From Viridothelium virens (Eukaryota > Ascomycota > Dothideomycetes > Trypetheliales > Trypetheliaceae): a stretch of 64,000 nucleotides of DNA. Made by a program: the position numbers and the translations under genes. The notes under the pieces were generated by a model that saw nothing but the letters and a program-made list of their open reading frames with translations, was not told the DNA's origin and did not search any database. Shown piece after piece: positions 22,364 to 34,362 of this stretch. The stretch lies in NCBI GenBank assembly GCA_010094025.1, contig ML991793.1:248001-312000 (forward strand). The letters run 5' to 3'. Within the stretch, counting starts at the first letter, position 1, and every line of letters begins with the position of its first letter.

Positions 22364-25056
22364 TCAAATTTGGTGGTCCCCTCGAAAAGACGGAGGTGAC
22401 ATGTGCGTACCAAAAGCGCCCTCGGTATTACTAAACATATCGGCAGATTCCAACGTCTCGAAGTCGATCAATGGAGGCGCGGTGCCTGCAGACGTTCCAA
22501 AGGCAGTCGAGTCGACGAAGCTTTGCAAGCCTACCGTCGGCGAAAAAGAATCACTTTCAGTCTGAGGTTGAGTAGAAGTCAGATCCAAGAATTGCCAGAA
22601 GTTGCAGCTCGGGTCATTGGAGAGCACTGGCAGCACGTCAATATCCTGGAATTCATGAATCGCAGATGTGAACGGCATGAAAACTTCTGCAGCAGAAATT
22701 GAGTTGGGACTTGCTTGTTCCGTTTCTGCAGTAACGTTCAAGGCTTTTCCTTGGAGAGCCTTCACAACGTCCATAACCTTATCTTTGAGCGACTGCCTTG
22801 CCCTAGGTTCAAGTCTTGTTGTTTGTCCTCCTAGAGGGCTGTATGGAAGATTGTCTACGAGGCTTTCTTCGTTGGCGCTAGACGAATCTTCCTCCAGCTT
22901 TATCAAGACTTCGAGCGCAGCAACACTTCGCTGCTGGATGGAAGCGTTGGTCGATTCTGACTGGGGCTCCTGTGGGAATGCTGAGACCTTTGCATGGCTT
23001 TGTGTCCGCAATAGCTCGATAGCGTCCCGGATCTTGTCTCTCGTCATTAATCGACTTAATTGGGAACTGGTTTCGTCATCATTCTTACGCATGGACGAGG
23101 ATAGTAAGTCGAGGAGCAGTACAAGGCCAGCATTGAACAGCTGGATCTCGTTGGAAGCTAGAGAGCCGCAAACAGCGCACCGTGCCTGTATTTGCGTCTG
23201 GGTACTAATAACGTTCTGTGCTAGAAGCTGACATGCTGCGCGGCCATCCTGAGTTGAGAGATTGGCACGATGGAGTCTCAAGAATAGGGCCCAGAGCTGC
23301 TGATGAAGCATCCATCGGTGTACTGGTATTGCTTGCAAACGACCCGTCGAAGTCAGTCCCACAGAGCTTCCTAGTCTAAAATGGGACGGCAATCCAGCAA
23401 GAAATTTTTCATACTTCTTGTTGAGATGGCTTCGTATCTTTGCACCTTGATCTATGCCTTGTTGTTGCTGTACAGCCTGTGCTTGACGTAGCGACCCACG
23501 CAAGTCGACACATTCACGAGCAAAACCTGCTATTTCTAGTGCATGAACTGTATACGAGAGCATGGTGAACTCGGATCGAGGCCGTTCAGTGATGCAGTCG
23601 TACCTATCAACGGTAGATGTTGTCGGATACAGATCTTCATCATTGATATGCAACGGCATTCTCGTGCTGAATTGCGAAGGGTAAATGCTATAGTAACCCA
23701 GCGCTTGTCCGCGAGACCAGTCTCGCATCACAAGTGCCCACCTATATTTCCAATGCATCAGAGATCAAGCTGCAAACAAAGGTCCTGGAGTTTAAATGAC
23801 TTACCAGACGCGAACACCCACTTCTGTTCGAATATGAGGCGGGTCCATTGCTGTTATTGAGCCATCTTCGGGAGAAGAAGTGGACGGTGCAGAGACTTGC
23901 AATCTTGCATTGCCTAGCTGATGCAAACCTAGCTTCTGGGCTCCAGAAATTGCAGTCACCAAGATTGCATCGAGCGCTAGTGACCCCTCTTGGCCATCAA
24001 GCAGAAGCATCACGATAGCTTGCAGACTAGCTATTGAACCACAAAATAGTGACATATTACCATGAAGGCAACGCAGCGCAAGCGACCGCCACGTCTTAGA
24101 CCATAAATCTGACGCTCTAAGTTCTTCTACACGAAGGGTCAGAGGTGAAGAAGACCAGCAGAGCAGAGATGGCGTGGGATGAAAGGCCAGAGCGAGGATG
24201 AGCTGTCCAAAAAAAAAAAAAGGGAAGTAAGCATGCGTTCGATCCAGGATCTCAAGGCTCACGTACCGCCAAGAGGTGACAAGCAAGTGTATCCATCGAA
24301 AGTATATTGGTTAGAGCTACAACCCGTGATTCTGGCGGGGCAAGCCCCAAACAGCTGCAAAGAATTTCTGCTTGCTTCAGGAATGTCGGCGTGTGCACAA
24401 TGTTACCAAGTGGGCCTTGACAACGAGTAACAAAGACTTCATGGAGGAGATGAATTATATCCAGCTCGGGCAGGGCATGGACAATTTCTTGAACCAGTGC
24501 AAGTTTTTCATCCTGCTTGTGATGATTATTTGTAGTCGACCAGTACACGTTGGGGTAGTCTGGTGCTACAAAGGATACTGCTGATTGAGAGACAGTGGAT
24601 GGGCCGGCAGTGGTTCGAGACGTTCCATCGACAAAACGCTCAAGCGCTTGCGCAGCTTCCTCGGCTTCCGTCAACTGAGTTTGTAACGCATTTCTGGTAA
24701 ATAAAGAATTTAGATGGCGAGATGCCAATACAGAGAGTGCTGTAGTACAACTCACGTCTTGCTTACGGCTTTGGTCCTATGGTCCGTTTTAGCCCTTTTC
24801 GCCCGTGGCTGGCGTTCTTCTCTGTAGCAAAGGTCTCCTAAGTCACGCTTGACACATTCTATCTGCATGCAAATTCTAAGTCTCAACTTCAGCATGCTGT
24901 CAAAAAACATCAACATACACATGGTTCCTTTCTGTCACATTTGAGTTTCGATGCTCTACATCGAGCACAGGACAGCGTGAACTTGCGCACGGCGGGTTCC
25001 GGGCCTGAAGAGCGTTTAGCGCTGGCATTCCCTTCCTTTGCGCCATAGTCAGCCAT
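22364..25056 (-). CDS. Zn2Cys6 fungal transcription factor with fungal_trans domain
   Basis: Nuclear DNA-binding regulator of 815 residues. Five exons: 25056-24919, 24862-24756, 24693-24267, 24202-23805 and 23741-22364, with introns of 56, 62, 64 and 63 nt. The binuclear zinc cluster is split by the first intron: CARCRASKLKCDRKEPC in exon 1 and IECVKRDLGDLC in exon 2, giving the C-x2-C-x6-C-x5-C-x2-C-x8-C pattern. A basic linker and short coiled coil follow (NALQTQLTEAEEAAQALERF). The middle homology region (LLCWSSSPLTLR onward, through GAQKLGLHQLG and MRDWSRGQALGYYSIYP) matches fungal_trans proteins. The C-terminal 150 residues are Ser/Asp/Glu-rich, a likely activation region. A 13-nt T run precedes the third acceptor. 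Targets unknown; nearby candidates are the P450, the MFS exporter and the peroxidase. Confidence 0.88.
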
Positions 25057-25618
25057 GATTGATGACAAGGTGAAAAAGAGGCATAATGCATGTTAGAGAT
25101 AGTCTTCCGCGTCCAGTCTTTGGTTGCCGGTTTCGGTACGCACTTTCCCCGTGGTGAAGCCCTGGTGTAGGCTTGCAGTGATACGTCCCTGGTGTGCGGC
25201 CCATGGTTGACACGTGATCGAGGCGATTTCTCAGCGCTTGATCCTGTCTCAAGTCCACCAGCAACTACTCCATTAAAGTACTCGGTACATCTTTTCCGAT
25301 CTTATTGATGGCTTGCGGGCAGCTACGCAGGTACGGGTACAGTGCTTTCTGCTCGTGAGCCTAGGCCCATCCCTTGCAGGTAGAGTACTCAGTGGGGGCC
25401 GCAATGAGTCTGGGTAAGGCAGACATGCGCGCTGGCATGGCTGCGCATCCTGCTGCACGATGTGGTAATTTGCCTTCCTGTCAGCCTTCTTTCCAGTTAG
25501 CATATCCTCGTGCGATGGAGCGAGCCTCTTGCATCAACTTTGATTGTCCTCAGTCCCTGTGCTCATTGATCTGGTGCACTAGGAAGCCCGTTTCCCTCAA
25601 GTTATCGAGCATGCTCCC
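25057..25618. other. divergent promoter between regulator and ankyrin gene
   Basis: Gene-free 560 nt with start codons of opposite-strand genes at each end. Nothing further recognised. Confidence 0.45.
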
Positions 25619-28507
25619 ATGGATCCTTTGTCAGTCACAGCAAGCCTGATCGCCGTCAGCGGGGCCCTAGGAACGTCTGTGAAGGCACTGCAAAAAGTCG
25701 CTTCGCTTCGTCATGCACCATCCGAGCTCTTGTCTTTGCACAATGAAGTAAACTCACTCCGGACTTTTCTCAGGATTGTCAATCAGACTTTTCAAGATGG
25801 CGGCCATCTGGAGCTTCCACCCGAGTCAATAGAAGGTCTGAGAACCGTCAAATTGACGCTGGAGAGCCATGTTCAGGAATTAGATAATCTCTCGCAGTAT
25901 CAGCTTAAGCGATCTGAAGTGCCAAACAAGGATGGCACACCTAAAGTTGCCCGACTTGCCTGGTTGAGGGTCGGAAAAGATATTGCATGTCTGCAGCGCA
26001 AGATACGAGACTCCCGTCTAGATCTACAGTCGATTTTCTCTGTTCTTAGCCTACAAAGTAACATTCGAGTTCTCTCGGTCATCGAGAATGTCTCCCTTCC
26101 GGCCCAGACAGGTGCTTCTCCTCAGAGCTCTCGAACTTCTGCTTCAGATCCTCAACTTATGCAGTCTATCTCTGATTTGTTGCGATCCTACAGAGCTTCT
26201 ATGGCTGAGCCTAATATTGATTCAGATCGGTCACCGCGCATCTTACTGGAGTGTGATCCCAAGGCGAGGAGGTTGTCGGACGGATCGAATAGCCAGCCGG
26301 ATTCGCGCTGTTCTGGCTTAATTGAGGACAGTGTCCGAGGTGGACAATCGAGTGAGAGTGTGCATAAGTCGTCTTGGGATGACTACACGCTTCGGATCAT
26401 GACTTCAACTACGGTCACTTCGTGTACCCGACCTTGCCCATGCAGCTGCCACTCGCAGAATCTTGCTGGAACGTCCCGCTTATTGTTTCCGCTCTTCGGC
26501 ACGCTTCTGTACAGCTATACTGGTCCGAATTCGCTCCGCCGTAATGCGTGCAACCATCCTTGGTGCAAGAGTCCAGGTTGCCGGACGTTCCGTGCTACAT
26601 ATTTATTTCCACCTTGGCTTCTCGAGCGTGCAATGTCGTTTAGTGCGAACTTTACGCGGTTCATAGGATATGGTGTATATTTCTCGATGCGAATACCCCG
26701 TGTTCTCAATGATCTTGCTCCAGTGTGGTTGTCAATAACGCAGCAAAGAATACCGCAACTTCAGACCATGATAAGCGGGGGCTGGTACTCTGTACACGAC
26801 TTGGGTTCAATCGGTGACACCTTACTTCATGTACGCATCCTTTCTTCCCCTTCCTACGAACATATCATGTTTCCCATGGGCCGTGAACTTATGGCATTGA
26901 AGCCGGTTACTGCAGGAAATGACAACAACCGTTTAACCAAACAGAGAAAACCTTTGTCTCAGTAGGGTATTGTAGGATGTTTACTTACTCCTTTTAGTAC
27001 GCCGTTGCTAGCGAAAATCTGAGCAGTTGCGCCCTCCTTTTGCGAGAAGGGGCTGATCCTAATGCCACAGATCACTTTCATAGGTAAGGTACTTATTCAA
27101 ATGAATCCGACCAATTTCATATCGTTACATGCAAATTTCAGGTGTCTACTCTCAGCCTTTCCCCTTCCTTTCCTTTTTTCCCCTCCTTTTTTTTCTTCTT
27201 TTTTTCCTTTCTTGGCAGTGTGGGCACCTTTTAGGAGATGGGCAGATGTAGTGGTAGAATGTCGTGAGCATCAGTGGGATTTGTTGAATACCAAGTTCTG
27301 GCCACAATTGTATCCCTCAGGGTCACGGTATTTAACTCGGCTCAGAAGCAATCGGTCACTTAACCTCTGCCATTTTTGCTGCTGGACGAATGTATTAGCT
27401 TGCAAACCCTTCCGTAATGGGGCAATGTTTGCGCTAAGGGTTTTAAGACTGAGCTGATGATGAGCTACGTCCAGGACTCCCGCGAGCCAGGCTTTGATGA
27501 AGTTTATGCTCAATCCGAATGACGAAAACTTTGAGCAGCTCGCTGGACTGTTCGACCGCACTGCAGCCCTAGGCGATGCACACTTCAACGAAATCCATCT
27601 AGCAGTTCTCGGCTTGTCAGATGAGCCACTTTCGACTTGCCTTCAACGAAATTTTCAGCTCGTCAATTCCACGTCCAGGGACGGAACAACGCCACTGGCC
27701 CTCGCGCTTGAGAGAGGAGATTTTTCCGCGTTTGAAATACTATTGGAATGGCAGGCTGACGTTTGGAAGACTACGAGAGGCGGGAATACAAGTCTGCATC
27801 AAGCATGCAAAGGTGGCTGCCCGACCGCGCTACATCTGCTTCTGCAAACGGGGCTGAACCCTTCCCAAAGCAATTATGACGGCACTTCTCCTCTCCACAC
27901 CCTTGCTTATTACAAGCACAGCAGTGCAGAAATGGTTCGTATGATAGACCTGTTGCTGGAATATGGCGCAAACATCGATGCAAGAACTTCACATGGGTTG
28001 AGTCCATTATACATAGCAGCGAGGAAAGGTAATAAAGCCTGCCTGGAAGCATGCATCGCTAGGGGTGCAGACGTAAACCTACGGGTTTACTGTGGATGGA
28101 CTGTACTGGCAGAAGCTGTTGAGGCTCCCGCAGACAAACACTGTAGCGAATGCATCAGGTCTTTGCTCGATGCTCAGGCCGATGTTAGCGCCCTTCTGCC
28201 GGGTGGGAGAAACATACTGCACCAAGCTGCACAGCGGAGTCCTACTGCTTCTATGGCGGCCCTTTCTCGGGCTGCATCCTTTCAACATGTCAATCCAGAG
28301 GCAAGAGACGAGACTGGCAAAACACCGCAGCAATTATTTGATTGGATCAGGGATTGGTTCGTCAATGACGAGGACCCAGAAGCAGCTCGAGCAGCATTCA
28401 GCCAATTGATGGCGGCTGCACGTCGAGACTACGTTGGCCGAGAACAAAAGGCAGATCAGAGGAGCCTCAGAGATCAGAGCGTTCCTGGTGCATGGCCAAA
28501 TGAATGA
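25619..28507 (+). CDS. NLR-like protein: fungal N-terminal helical domain plus C-terminal ankyrin repeats
   Basis: Probable cytoplasmic recognition protein. The N-terminus (MDPLSVTASLIAVSGALG, then a helical bundle over ~150 residues) resembles the N-terminal domain found ahead of NACHT/ankyrin in fungal NLR-like proteins; no P-loop NTPase is present. A Cys-rich stretch (CPCSCH, CNHPWC) lies in the middle. Exon 1 is 25619-26830. Exon 2, 26998-27083, restores the ankyrin unit GDTLLHYAVASENLSSCALL then LREGADPNATD. The next acceptor is probably 27234, after a 60-nt pyrimidine tract. The C-terminal frame, open from 27464 to 28507, holds at least five ankyrin repeats (GNTSLHQACKGG, DGTSPLHTLAYY, HGLSPLYIAARKGN). 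Two in-frame TGAs near 27455-27463 separate it from the preceding exon, so one more small intron (length divisible by three) is needed there; I could not place it. Without that intron the gene would be broken. Confidence 0.7.
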
Positions 28508-28919
28508 CTCATCCCGTGCACAGAAATAACCTGTAGCCATAATCACTCGATCACAATTGAACCTTCGGTATATAATTTTGGCTTTAGCGAAGTGATATCA
28601 AAAGTATTATAGGAGCCATGCACCGTAAGAGAAGCACACTATGAAGAATGGCGCCAGTCACAGCCTCTCGATGCGGCTGAAAATGAGCAACTAGTAGATG
28701 TACGTGAACACGGTTTTGGCATTGAAATTCGGGCCAAGTCTGACGAAGGTTAGAGCCGCGCTTGCCGCACCCATTATTATCGTAGCTTCCCTTTCCCGAT
28801 CACGTCCCTCCTTGTCCCCAATTCGCCAAGCCGTGCCAAGACCCATAGCTTGGAGTCCACCGCTCGTCTCCACAGAAACCCCACAAATCACTTAATTCCG
28901 ATCCTTTCTTTTGTCAGTA
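28508..28919. other. intergenic, promoter of the proton-channel gene
   Basis: No credible gene; C/T-rich in the 120 nt before the ATG at 28920. Confidence 0.4.
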
Positions 28920-29647
28920 ATGCCTCCGTCAGAACACCAACCCCTTCTACCGACCTCCACCCCGCCCTCCAACACCACAATCAACAAATCCACCTCCGCC
29001 CTCGCTAAACACCACTCCCAATTCCGGCACTCCCTCCGCCACTATCTGTCCTCTCGCCTCGGTCACTACATCGTTCTTGGACTCGTGACCCTTGATGTCG
29101 GCAGTATCTTTGCGGACCTTGTGATCCAGACGTTCCGATGCGAGCGCGAAAGCGGGAAGCCCGATCCGAATGGCGCGGCGGGGAAGAAGTACGATGCCGC
29201 GCTCGAAGCGCTCGGCGTCGTGAGTCTCGTGATTTCGTGCTTGTTCGTGGTGGAGTTGGGGGCGAGCGTGTGGGCTTTTGGCTTCAGGTGAGTGTTTGTT
29301 TAAATTAATGTATTCTTCATTACTGCGGACGAAGAATTGGTGGTGTAGTGAAAGCATTCATGATGGGCTGAGGGACAGGGGTTAGCTACTTCCGGTCTAA
29401 ATTCCACTGCTTTGATGCGGTGGTGATACTACTGGCATTCGTTATTGATGTCTTGCTCCATGGTGTTTTGGAGGAGATTGCGTCGCTCGTGGTGGTGCTG
29501 CGTCTCTGGAGAGTATTCAAGATTGTGGAGGAGCTGAGCGGGGCAGCCGAAAAGCAAATGGATGCACTACGGGAGCGAATTGCGGAATTGGAAGAAGAGA
29601 ATGGGGAATTGAAGAGTGAGATGCAAAGGACTAGATCTGCAGAGTGA
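28920..29647 (+). CDS. voltage-gated proton channel, Hv1 type
   Basis: Four-helix membrane protein of 209 residues, homologous to the voltage-sensor-only proton channel Hv1, which extrudes H+ on depolarisation. Exons 28920-29287 and 29386-29647 with a 98-nt GT-AG intron. S1 is YIVLGLVTLDVGSIFADLVI, and its Asp in TLD aligns with the selectivity Asp of Hv1 (human D112). S2 is ALGVVSLVISCLFVVELGAS. The splice joins FGF to SYFRSKFHCFDAVVILL, giving S3 with the FDAVV signature. S4 is VVVLRLWRVFKIVEE, three regularly spaced positive charges (R, R, K) with the conserved Trp between the first two; Hv1 has Arg at the third. A C-terminal coiled coil (AEKQMDALRERIAELEEENG) would dimerise it, as in animals. 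The ATG at 28920 follows an upstream TTG in the same frame. Family call firm; gating not testable here. Confidence 0.88.
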
Positions 29648-30064
29648 AGTGTGAACATCATGAGAGCTTGAATTATCTCCCTGATCATAGAGCTACCACT
29701 GTAGGTACCTAATAACCGAAAGGAAAGCCAGCGAAGCTCAATTATGGAGCGAATAGAAGGACATATTCCTGAACATGCAAGTCCATCACTATACAAGTCA
29801 AGCGACTGGATCGAAGCCGAGACCACCCAAGCAGATCTACCCGAAAACTCATTGCTGGAAGTATTCTTCTATGACCGATTCTGAACTCCATGAAAGCTTC
29901 TAGGGTATCTATATCATCTCTCTTAGAAACTCCGAAGCTTGCGATCCCTTTGCGCCTAGATAACACTAATTCTTCCCCTGCCTTGGGAAGACAGGGTATA
30001 TCTTCGGCCTCAAAGTTCGATTGTTCAAGAACTAGGACAAGGTTAGCTCTACCGTCTGCAGAAT
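29648..30064. other. 3' intergenic stretch between convergent genes
   Basis: Convergent 3' ends; only antisense frames, nothing recognised. Confidence 0.4.
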
Positions 30065-33000
30065 CTAATGAGATGCTAATACCATTGATTTTTCGCGGAA
30101 TGCCAGCCGTCCCTCGTGTAGAATCATCTCGTAGTCATCTTCGTCACCAATGCCAAGCAATTCCTCAAAGGACTCATGGCTTACACACCTCGAAATCTGG
30201 TCGTCCACCATTTTGACATCCACTGGATTTGGTGCAATGCCTTTGCCATTCACTCGTGAGGACTTGATGCTGTCTCCAGTCACAAATTGTGGTGTACTCG
30301 CCGAAGCTTTCACGAAATCTTGAGGTTTGTTATCATTTGGCCATAACGAAAACGAGCAGTCGCGACCCATTCTGCGCTTCTTGAAATAGCGTCCACTAGC
30401 TCTTGGCCTAGGTTGAAAGAGTCTTGTGCCCAGACCTCTAGTAGGCCAAGTATTGCAGTCGGTAATCGGCGCGAATGCTTTGTTGTCACTATCGTTATGG
30501 ACATCGTCTGGGATTCTTTCAGCAACTTCTTGGCTCGGCGTGGATTGTCCTGTGGGTTTTTCTTTTGGACCGTTTTCTTCATGGGTGGTCGTTCCAGACG
30601 AGGACCTTATACCTCGTGTCTTCGTGATCCGCAGCGTGGCTGCACCGCTCGCTTGTGGGATCACAGATGTCTTCTCGTGAGTAGCCACCGTTAATTTCCT
30701 GCGAGTGGTGGGTATGATTGGATTTGATATGTCTGGACCTGTGTGAGTGGCTTCCGAATCAGGTACATCATTGCGAACAAGCAGAGGAGGCGTATGTGGA
30801 TCACCTCTGAGTTTCAACTTCAGACGACGAGTGGTGCTGTCCGCCGTCGACATTTGAGGTGATGCAGATTTGTGAGAAGCTGGCTTGCTCTCGAGCCTTG
30901 GAGATCTTGGAGTGCTCTGGTTTTCATTTCCCGCGTCAGCATCAGCATGGGTTGGACTGCGTAGAGGCAAATTGAGCATGTCCTCAAGCCAGCTGACTGC
31001 CTCATGGGTCTTAGAACGGATCATTGAACCTTTCCCCACCCCAACTGAGAAATCGAGCACCAGGTCCTGTGCCTTTGGACCCAACGCCACAGGATCCATC
31101 ATCCCAGTGACTTCTTTCGCGAGGATGATGTCCATGTGCGTGCTCTTGATCCATTTGCAGTAAGATGGCCAATCCCGATAGTTCTTGCACTGAATCGTTC
31201 TAAGTTCCGTCCTCCGGTAGTACCAGAGCACGTGCAAAAGCGGACGACCGTCTTCGAACATGCGTATGCTTAGAACCTGCCCGATGCTTACTTGTTGCGC
31301 TTCTTTGGGATCCTGCTTTCGATGCCACGTCTCGCAAGGATATTCTACCAAATCACCCACGCGACATAGAAGGCCATTAATTTTTACAGTCTGCAAAGAG
31401 GAGAGTTCTTGCCAAGCCTTACCCGGTGGACCATTGCTCATGATCTTATAATGCGGATAGCCATTGTCTGAAATCTCGAACAGTTGCGCATGACGATCAG
31501 CAACCATGGCAGAAGGCTCCTGCTTCTCTCGAGAGTCGCGAGGTGTGCTCTGATCGAATGCCACTCTTGACTGCGATTTTTGTCGTGCCTCGGATAGTAG
31601 CTGGGAATAATGCTGGCGCACGCTTTCGTCGAGGCACCAGTAACATCCTTTTCTACCTTCACCTCGAGGTCTTGGTTGCTTGATGAAAGTCGGCTTTTGC
31701 GACAAGTGGACTGAAATTGTGCTCCTCCAGCTATCTCCTTCGCTGTGAATCTGATAAAAGGGGAAATGTTGAGAGATCCAAGCAAATATTTCCGCAGCCG
31801 TTAGTTTGAATTCAGGAGCCTGGCAGAGGGCCATTCCCACAAGATTCTCGTAAATATAAGGCGGGCGCTTGCGATCATCATAGGTGAACTCTGTGTCTGC
31901 TTTGGCTTCTCCCGAGTTTCTTGCATCACCTGAGCTCAAATCTGTTGAATCTACATTTAGACTGACATTAACCGGGCTTTCCGGAGATGCTTTGCTCGGT
32001 GTGATTTCTGCCGAGACTTGTGGAGCATCTTTTTTTGTTGTTGCCTGTGGACCTTGACCTGGGGCTCTTAAATTCTCTTCAGAAGTTGCAGGAACAGACG
32101 AGACGACGGCCACGGTGCCTTGGATGTGAGGCAATATGCTGGCGTTGGAATCCCTTGCATCATCTTCGTGGGACTCGACCGTGTTGGCCAAGCTGGAATC
32201 GTTCGTTAACTCCGCTATATCGCCGCGCTGTGATGCTGCTCGGTCAGAGAATTCCCCTTCAGCTAAATTTGACCCCTTAGCAATAGGCAAACGATCCTCC
32301 GTTTGGCACAATTCTGGAGTTTCCGGTACCATGACGGACCTTTCGACTGCAACATCGCCGGACCAATTACTAGTAGCCCGAGAGCGCTCCCCACGGCCGT
32401 GGATCAGAGCAGCGCTCTGAGACTCTTCCTTCTCTTCGCCCAATCCCTTTCTGATACCCGAATTTTGTGCTTCAGGGCATGGCAATGGCCGGTGATGTCT
32501 AATGCAATGTCTACACTGCCAGAATCTACGCGTCTGTGGATCCGCTGGTATTGGAGGCACATGACACCGACCATGGAAGTGCCGTCGACACGAGGAGCAT
32601 TTAATAAGTGGGTTCCAGGCTGGGGAGTGATCAGCTCCACACCTGGGACACTGAGGTTTTGACATGTCTGAAATTGCTGACGACGCTCTAGAAGAAGTAG
32701 CTCCGCTCAAGATTGAGGCAGCATCGTCGGAAGGTATAGGTCGTTCAGGCAGAAGTATGTTGCCGACTCGCGTAGGCCGAAGATCATTCTGTGGTTCGAT
32801 AGAGCCCGTCATCTTCAGAGGCGTCTTTTCCGTTTGCTCTGTAATGGTGGCCGGCCGCTGGCATCCACCGTCTTGTGTTAGCAATATCGGCATATTGCCG
32901 CCCCTTGATGCGTCTGCCATGTCTTGACAAACGGGACTTGTCGACTTCGCGAGATTTTGGTTGCCTGTGTATGCACCGAAATTCCCGTAACCATTGGACA

Positions 33001-34362
33001 TGGAACTTGCAGCACTCCCAAATATTGCACGTGAATCGTATGCAGGACTGTGACGCCTTGCATTTGGCGTGTATGTGCCTTCAGGTTGGATTCTGTTCAC
33101 GTCATTTTCGCCGTTGGCAGGAGATAAAGTCAGTATATCCTCTTGCCATGTGCCTCGCGACGCATCTTGCGAAATTCGAGCAACACGCGTCGATCTTGAT
33201 AACTGGCGAGCTTGAAGTGATCGATCCTGATCGTCTGTTTCTACATGCTCATCTCTGGATTCATAGCTCTCACGCCTGATAGAACCCAAATCCAATCCCT
33301 TCTCTCGTCGTGCGTCATGCAAAAACCCTCGTGTATCCAGTTTCCTAGGCGTTCGACTGTTTGTACCAAGGTTCTGTTGTGGCCGTCTCCTCATATCCAT
33401 ATATGATTTCGCTTCTTCCTCTCCTTGCACACGCCCATCGATTGTGTCAAAGTCTTCGCTACCATGGACATCTCTATATTCCATCACAAGACGATATTCT
33501 CCAAATAGGAGCTTTTCACTAAAAGAAGAGCGGCACATATGAGCACGCCTTGCACCGTCAGCTGTATTCTCAAAGATAATGTAATAACCAAGCTCGTCGA
33601 CAAGGACATTCTTGGGCTGACTACGCCGAACCAGGTTTCTCAAATGTTGAACCGTAGTTTTCAAAGGTGTAAGATATCGTTCAGCTATGAAAATGTGTGG
33701 TCCGTCAATTGCAGAAGCTGGAATTCGAGGTAGATAATATGAAGGCTTTCGTGATCCTTGACGCCTTGGGCCTGTGGGAACACGACTGAAATCAAAGCCG
33801 TTAGGAGCTGAACTTCTGGTTTCTCTTGTACTGAGGGGACTCGATACATTTTGTATGTTAGAAGCCATGGATCGTGAATCTGAATCAGCATGAGATCTTG
33901 AATAGAGGTCTCTTGGGGAAGCATCACTGCCTATCGACAATCTGCTGCTGGGATACGAGGGAGTTATCGTTCTTGCTCTGGGCCTTTCAGGAGATTTTGC
34001 ATCTCGTTTGGATCGCTCCGCAACATAGCTGTCCCCTATTGTGGGATCTCCTTGCGTATTCACCATTTCGTCACAAGGTGAAGACTTCCTCCGTTTTGCC
34101 CTGGGTTGGTCTAAGGAATCTGAATCGCCTTTCCTCTTTCGCATGTGATCCCAAGTGATATCTCCATTATTACTACTACTCATGTATTCACCGTACCCTG
34201 AGCTCTGTCGCATATTGGAGGTCGTCCTGTCAGACTTGTATGGCCCTGTATACCGGAACTTTAGCGTGTGCAATGTATTGAGGAATTAATCGTAGTGCTT
34301 TGGTCGAGCCCAAGCGGGGAGAGCGAAGAATGTCGAATCGCCTTACCTATTGACTTAGGCAT
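30065..34362 (-). CDS. chromatin-associated protein with PHD finger, forkhead and BAH-like domains
   Basis: Predicted nuclear protein of 1398 residues. A 16-nt first exon (34362-34347, MPKSI plus one base) joins the main exon 34245-30065 through a 101-nt GT-AG intron; without it the frame has only a TTG start or an internal ATG at 34213. Domains in order: Ser/Arg-rich N-terminus with basic KRRK runs; an RRM-like fold about 187-264 (HIFIAERYLTPL, then DELGYYIIFENTADGARRAH), tentative; a PHD-type zinc finger about 535-585 (CPRCG, IKCSSCRRHFHGRC, WQCRHC); a forkhead DNA-binding domain about 800-880 (RPPYIYENLVGMAL, LTAAEIFAWISQHFPFYQ, SWRSTISVHLS); a BAH-like domain about 955-1057 (CRVGDLVEYPCE, HVLWYYRRTEL, HMDIILAKEVTGMM); and a disordered tail. 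Forkheads bind DNA, PHD fingers read histone H3, BAH domains read nucleosomes, so recruitment or transcription control is inferred. No enzyme domain. Confidence 0.82.

Noticed and set aside
11815-25056. Secondary-metabolite gene cluster
   Set aside because: No polyketide synthase, NRPS, terpene cyclase or prenyltransferase is visible; only accessory enzymes and a regulator.
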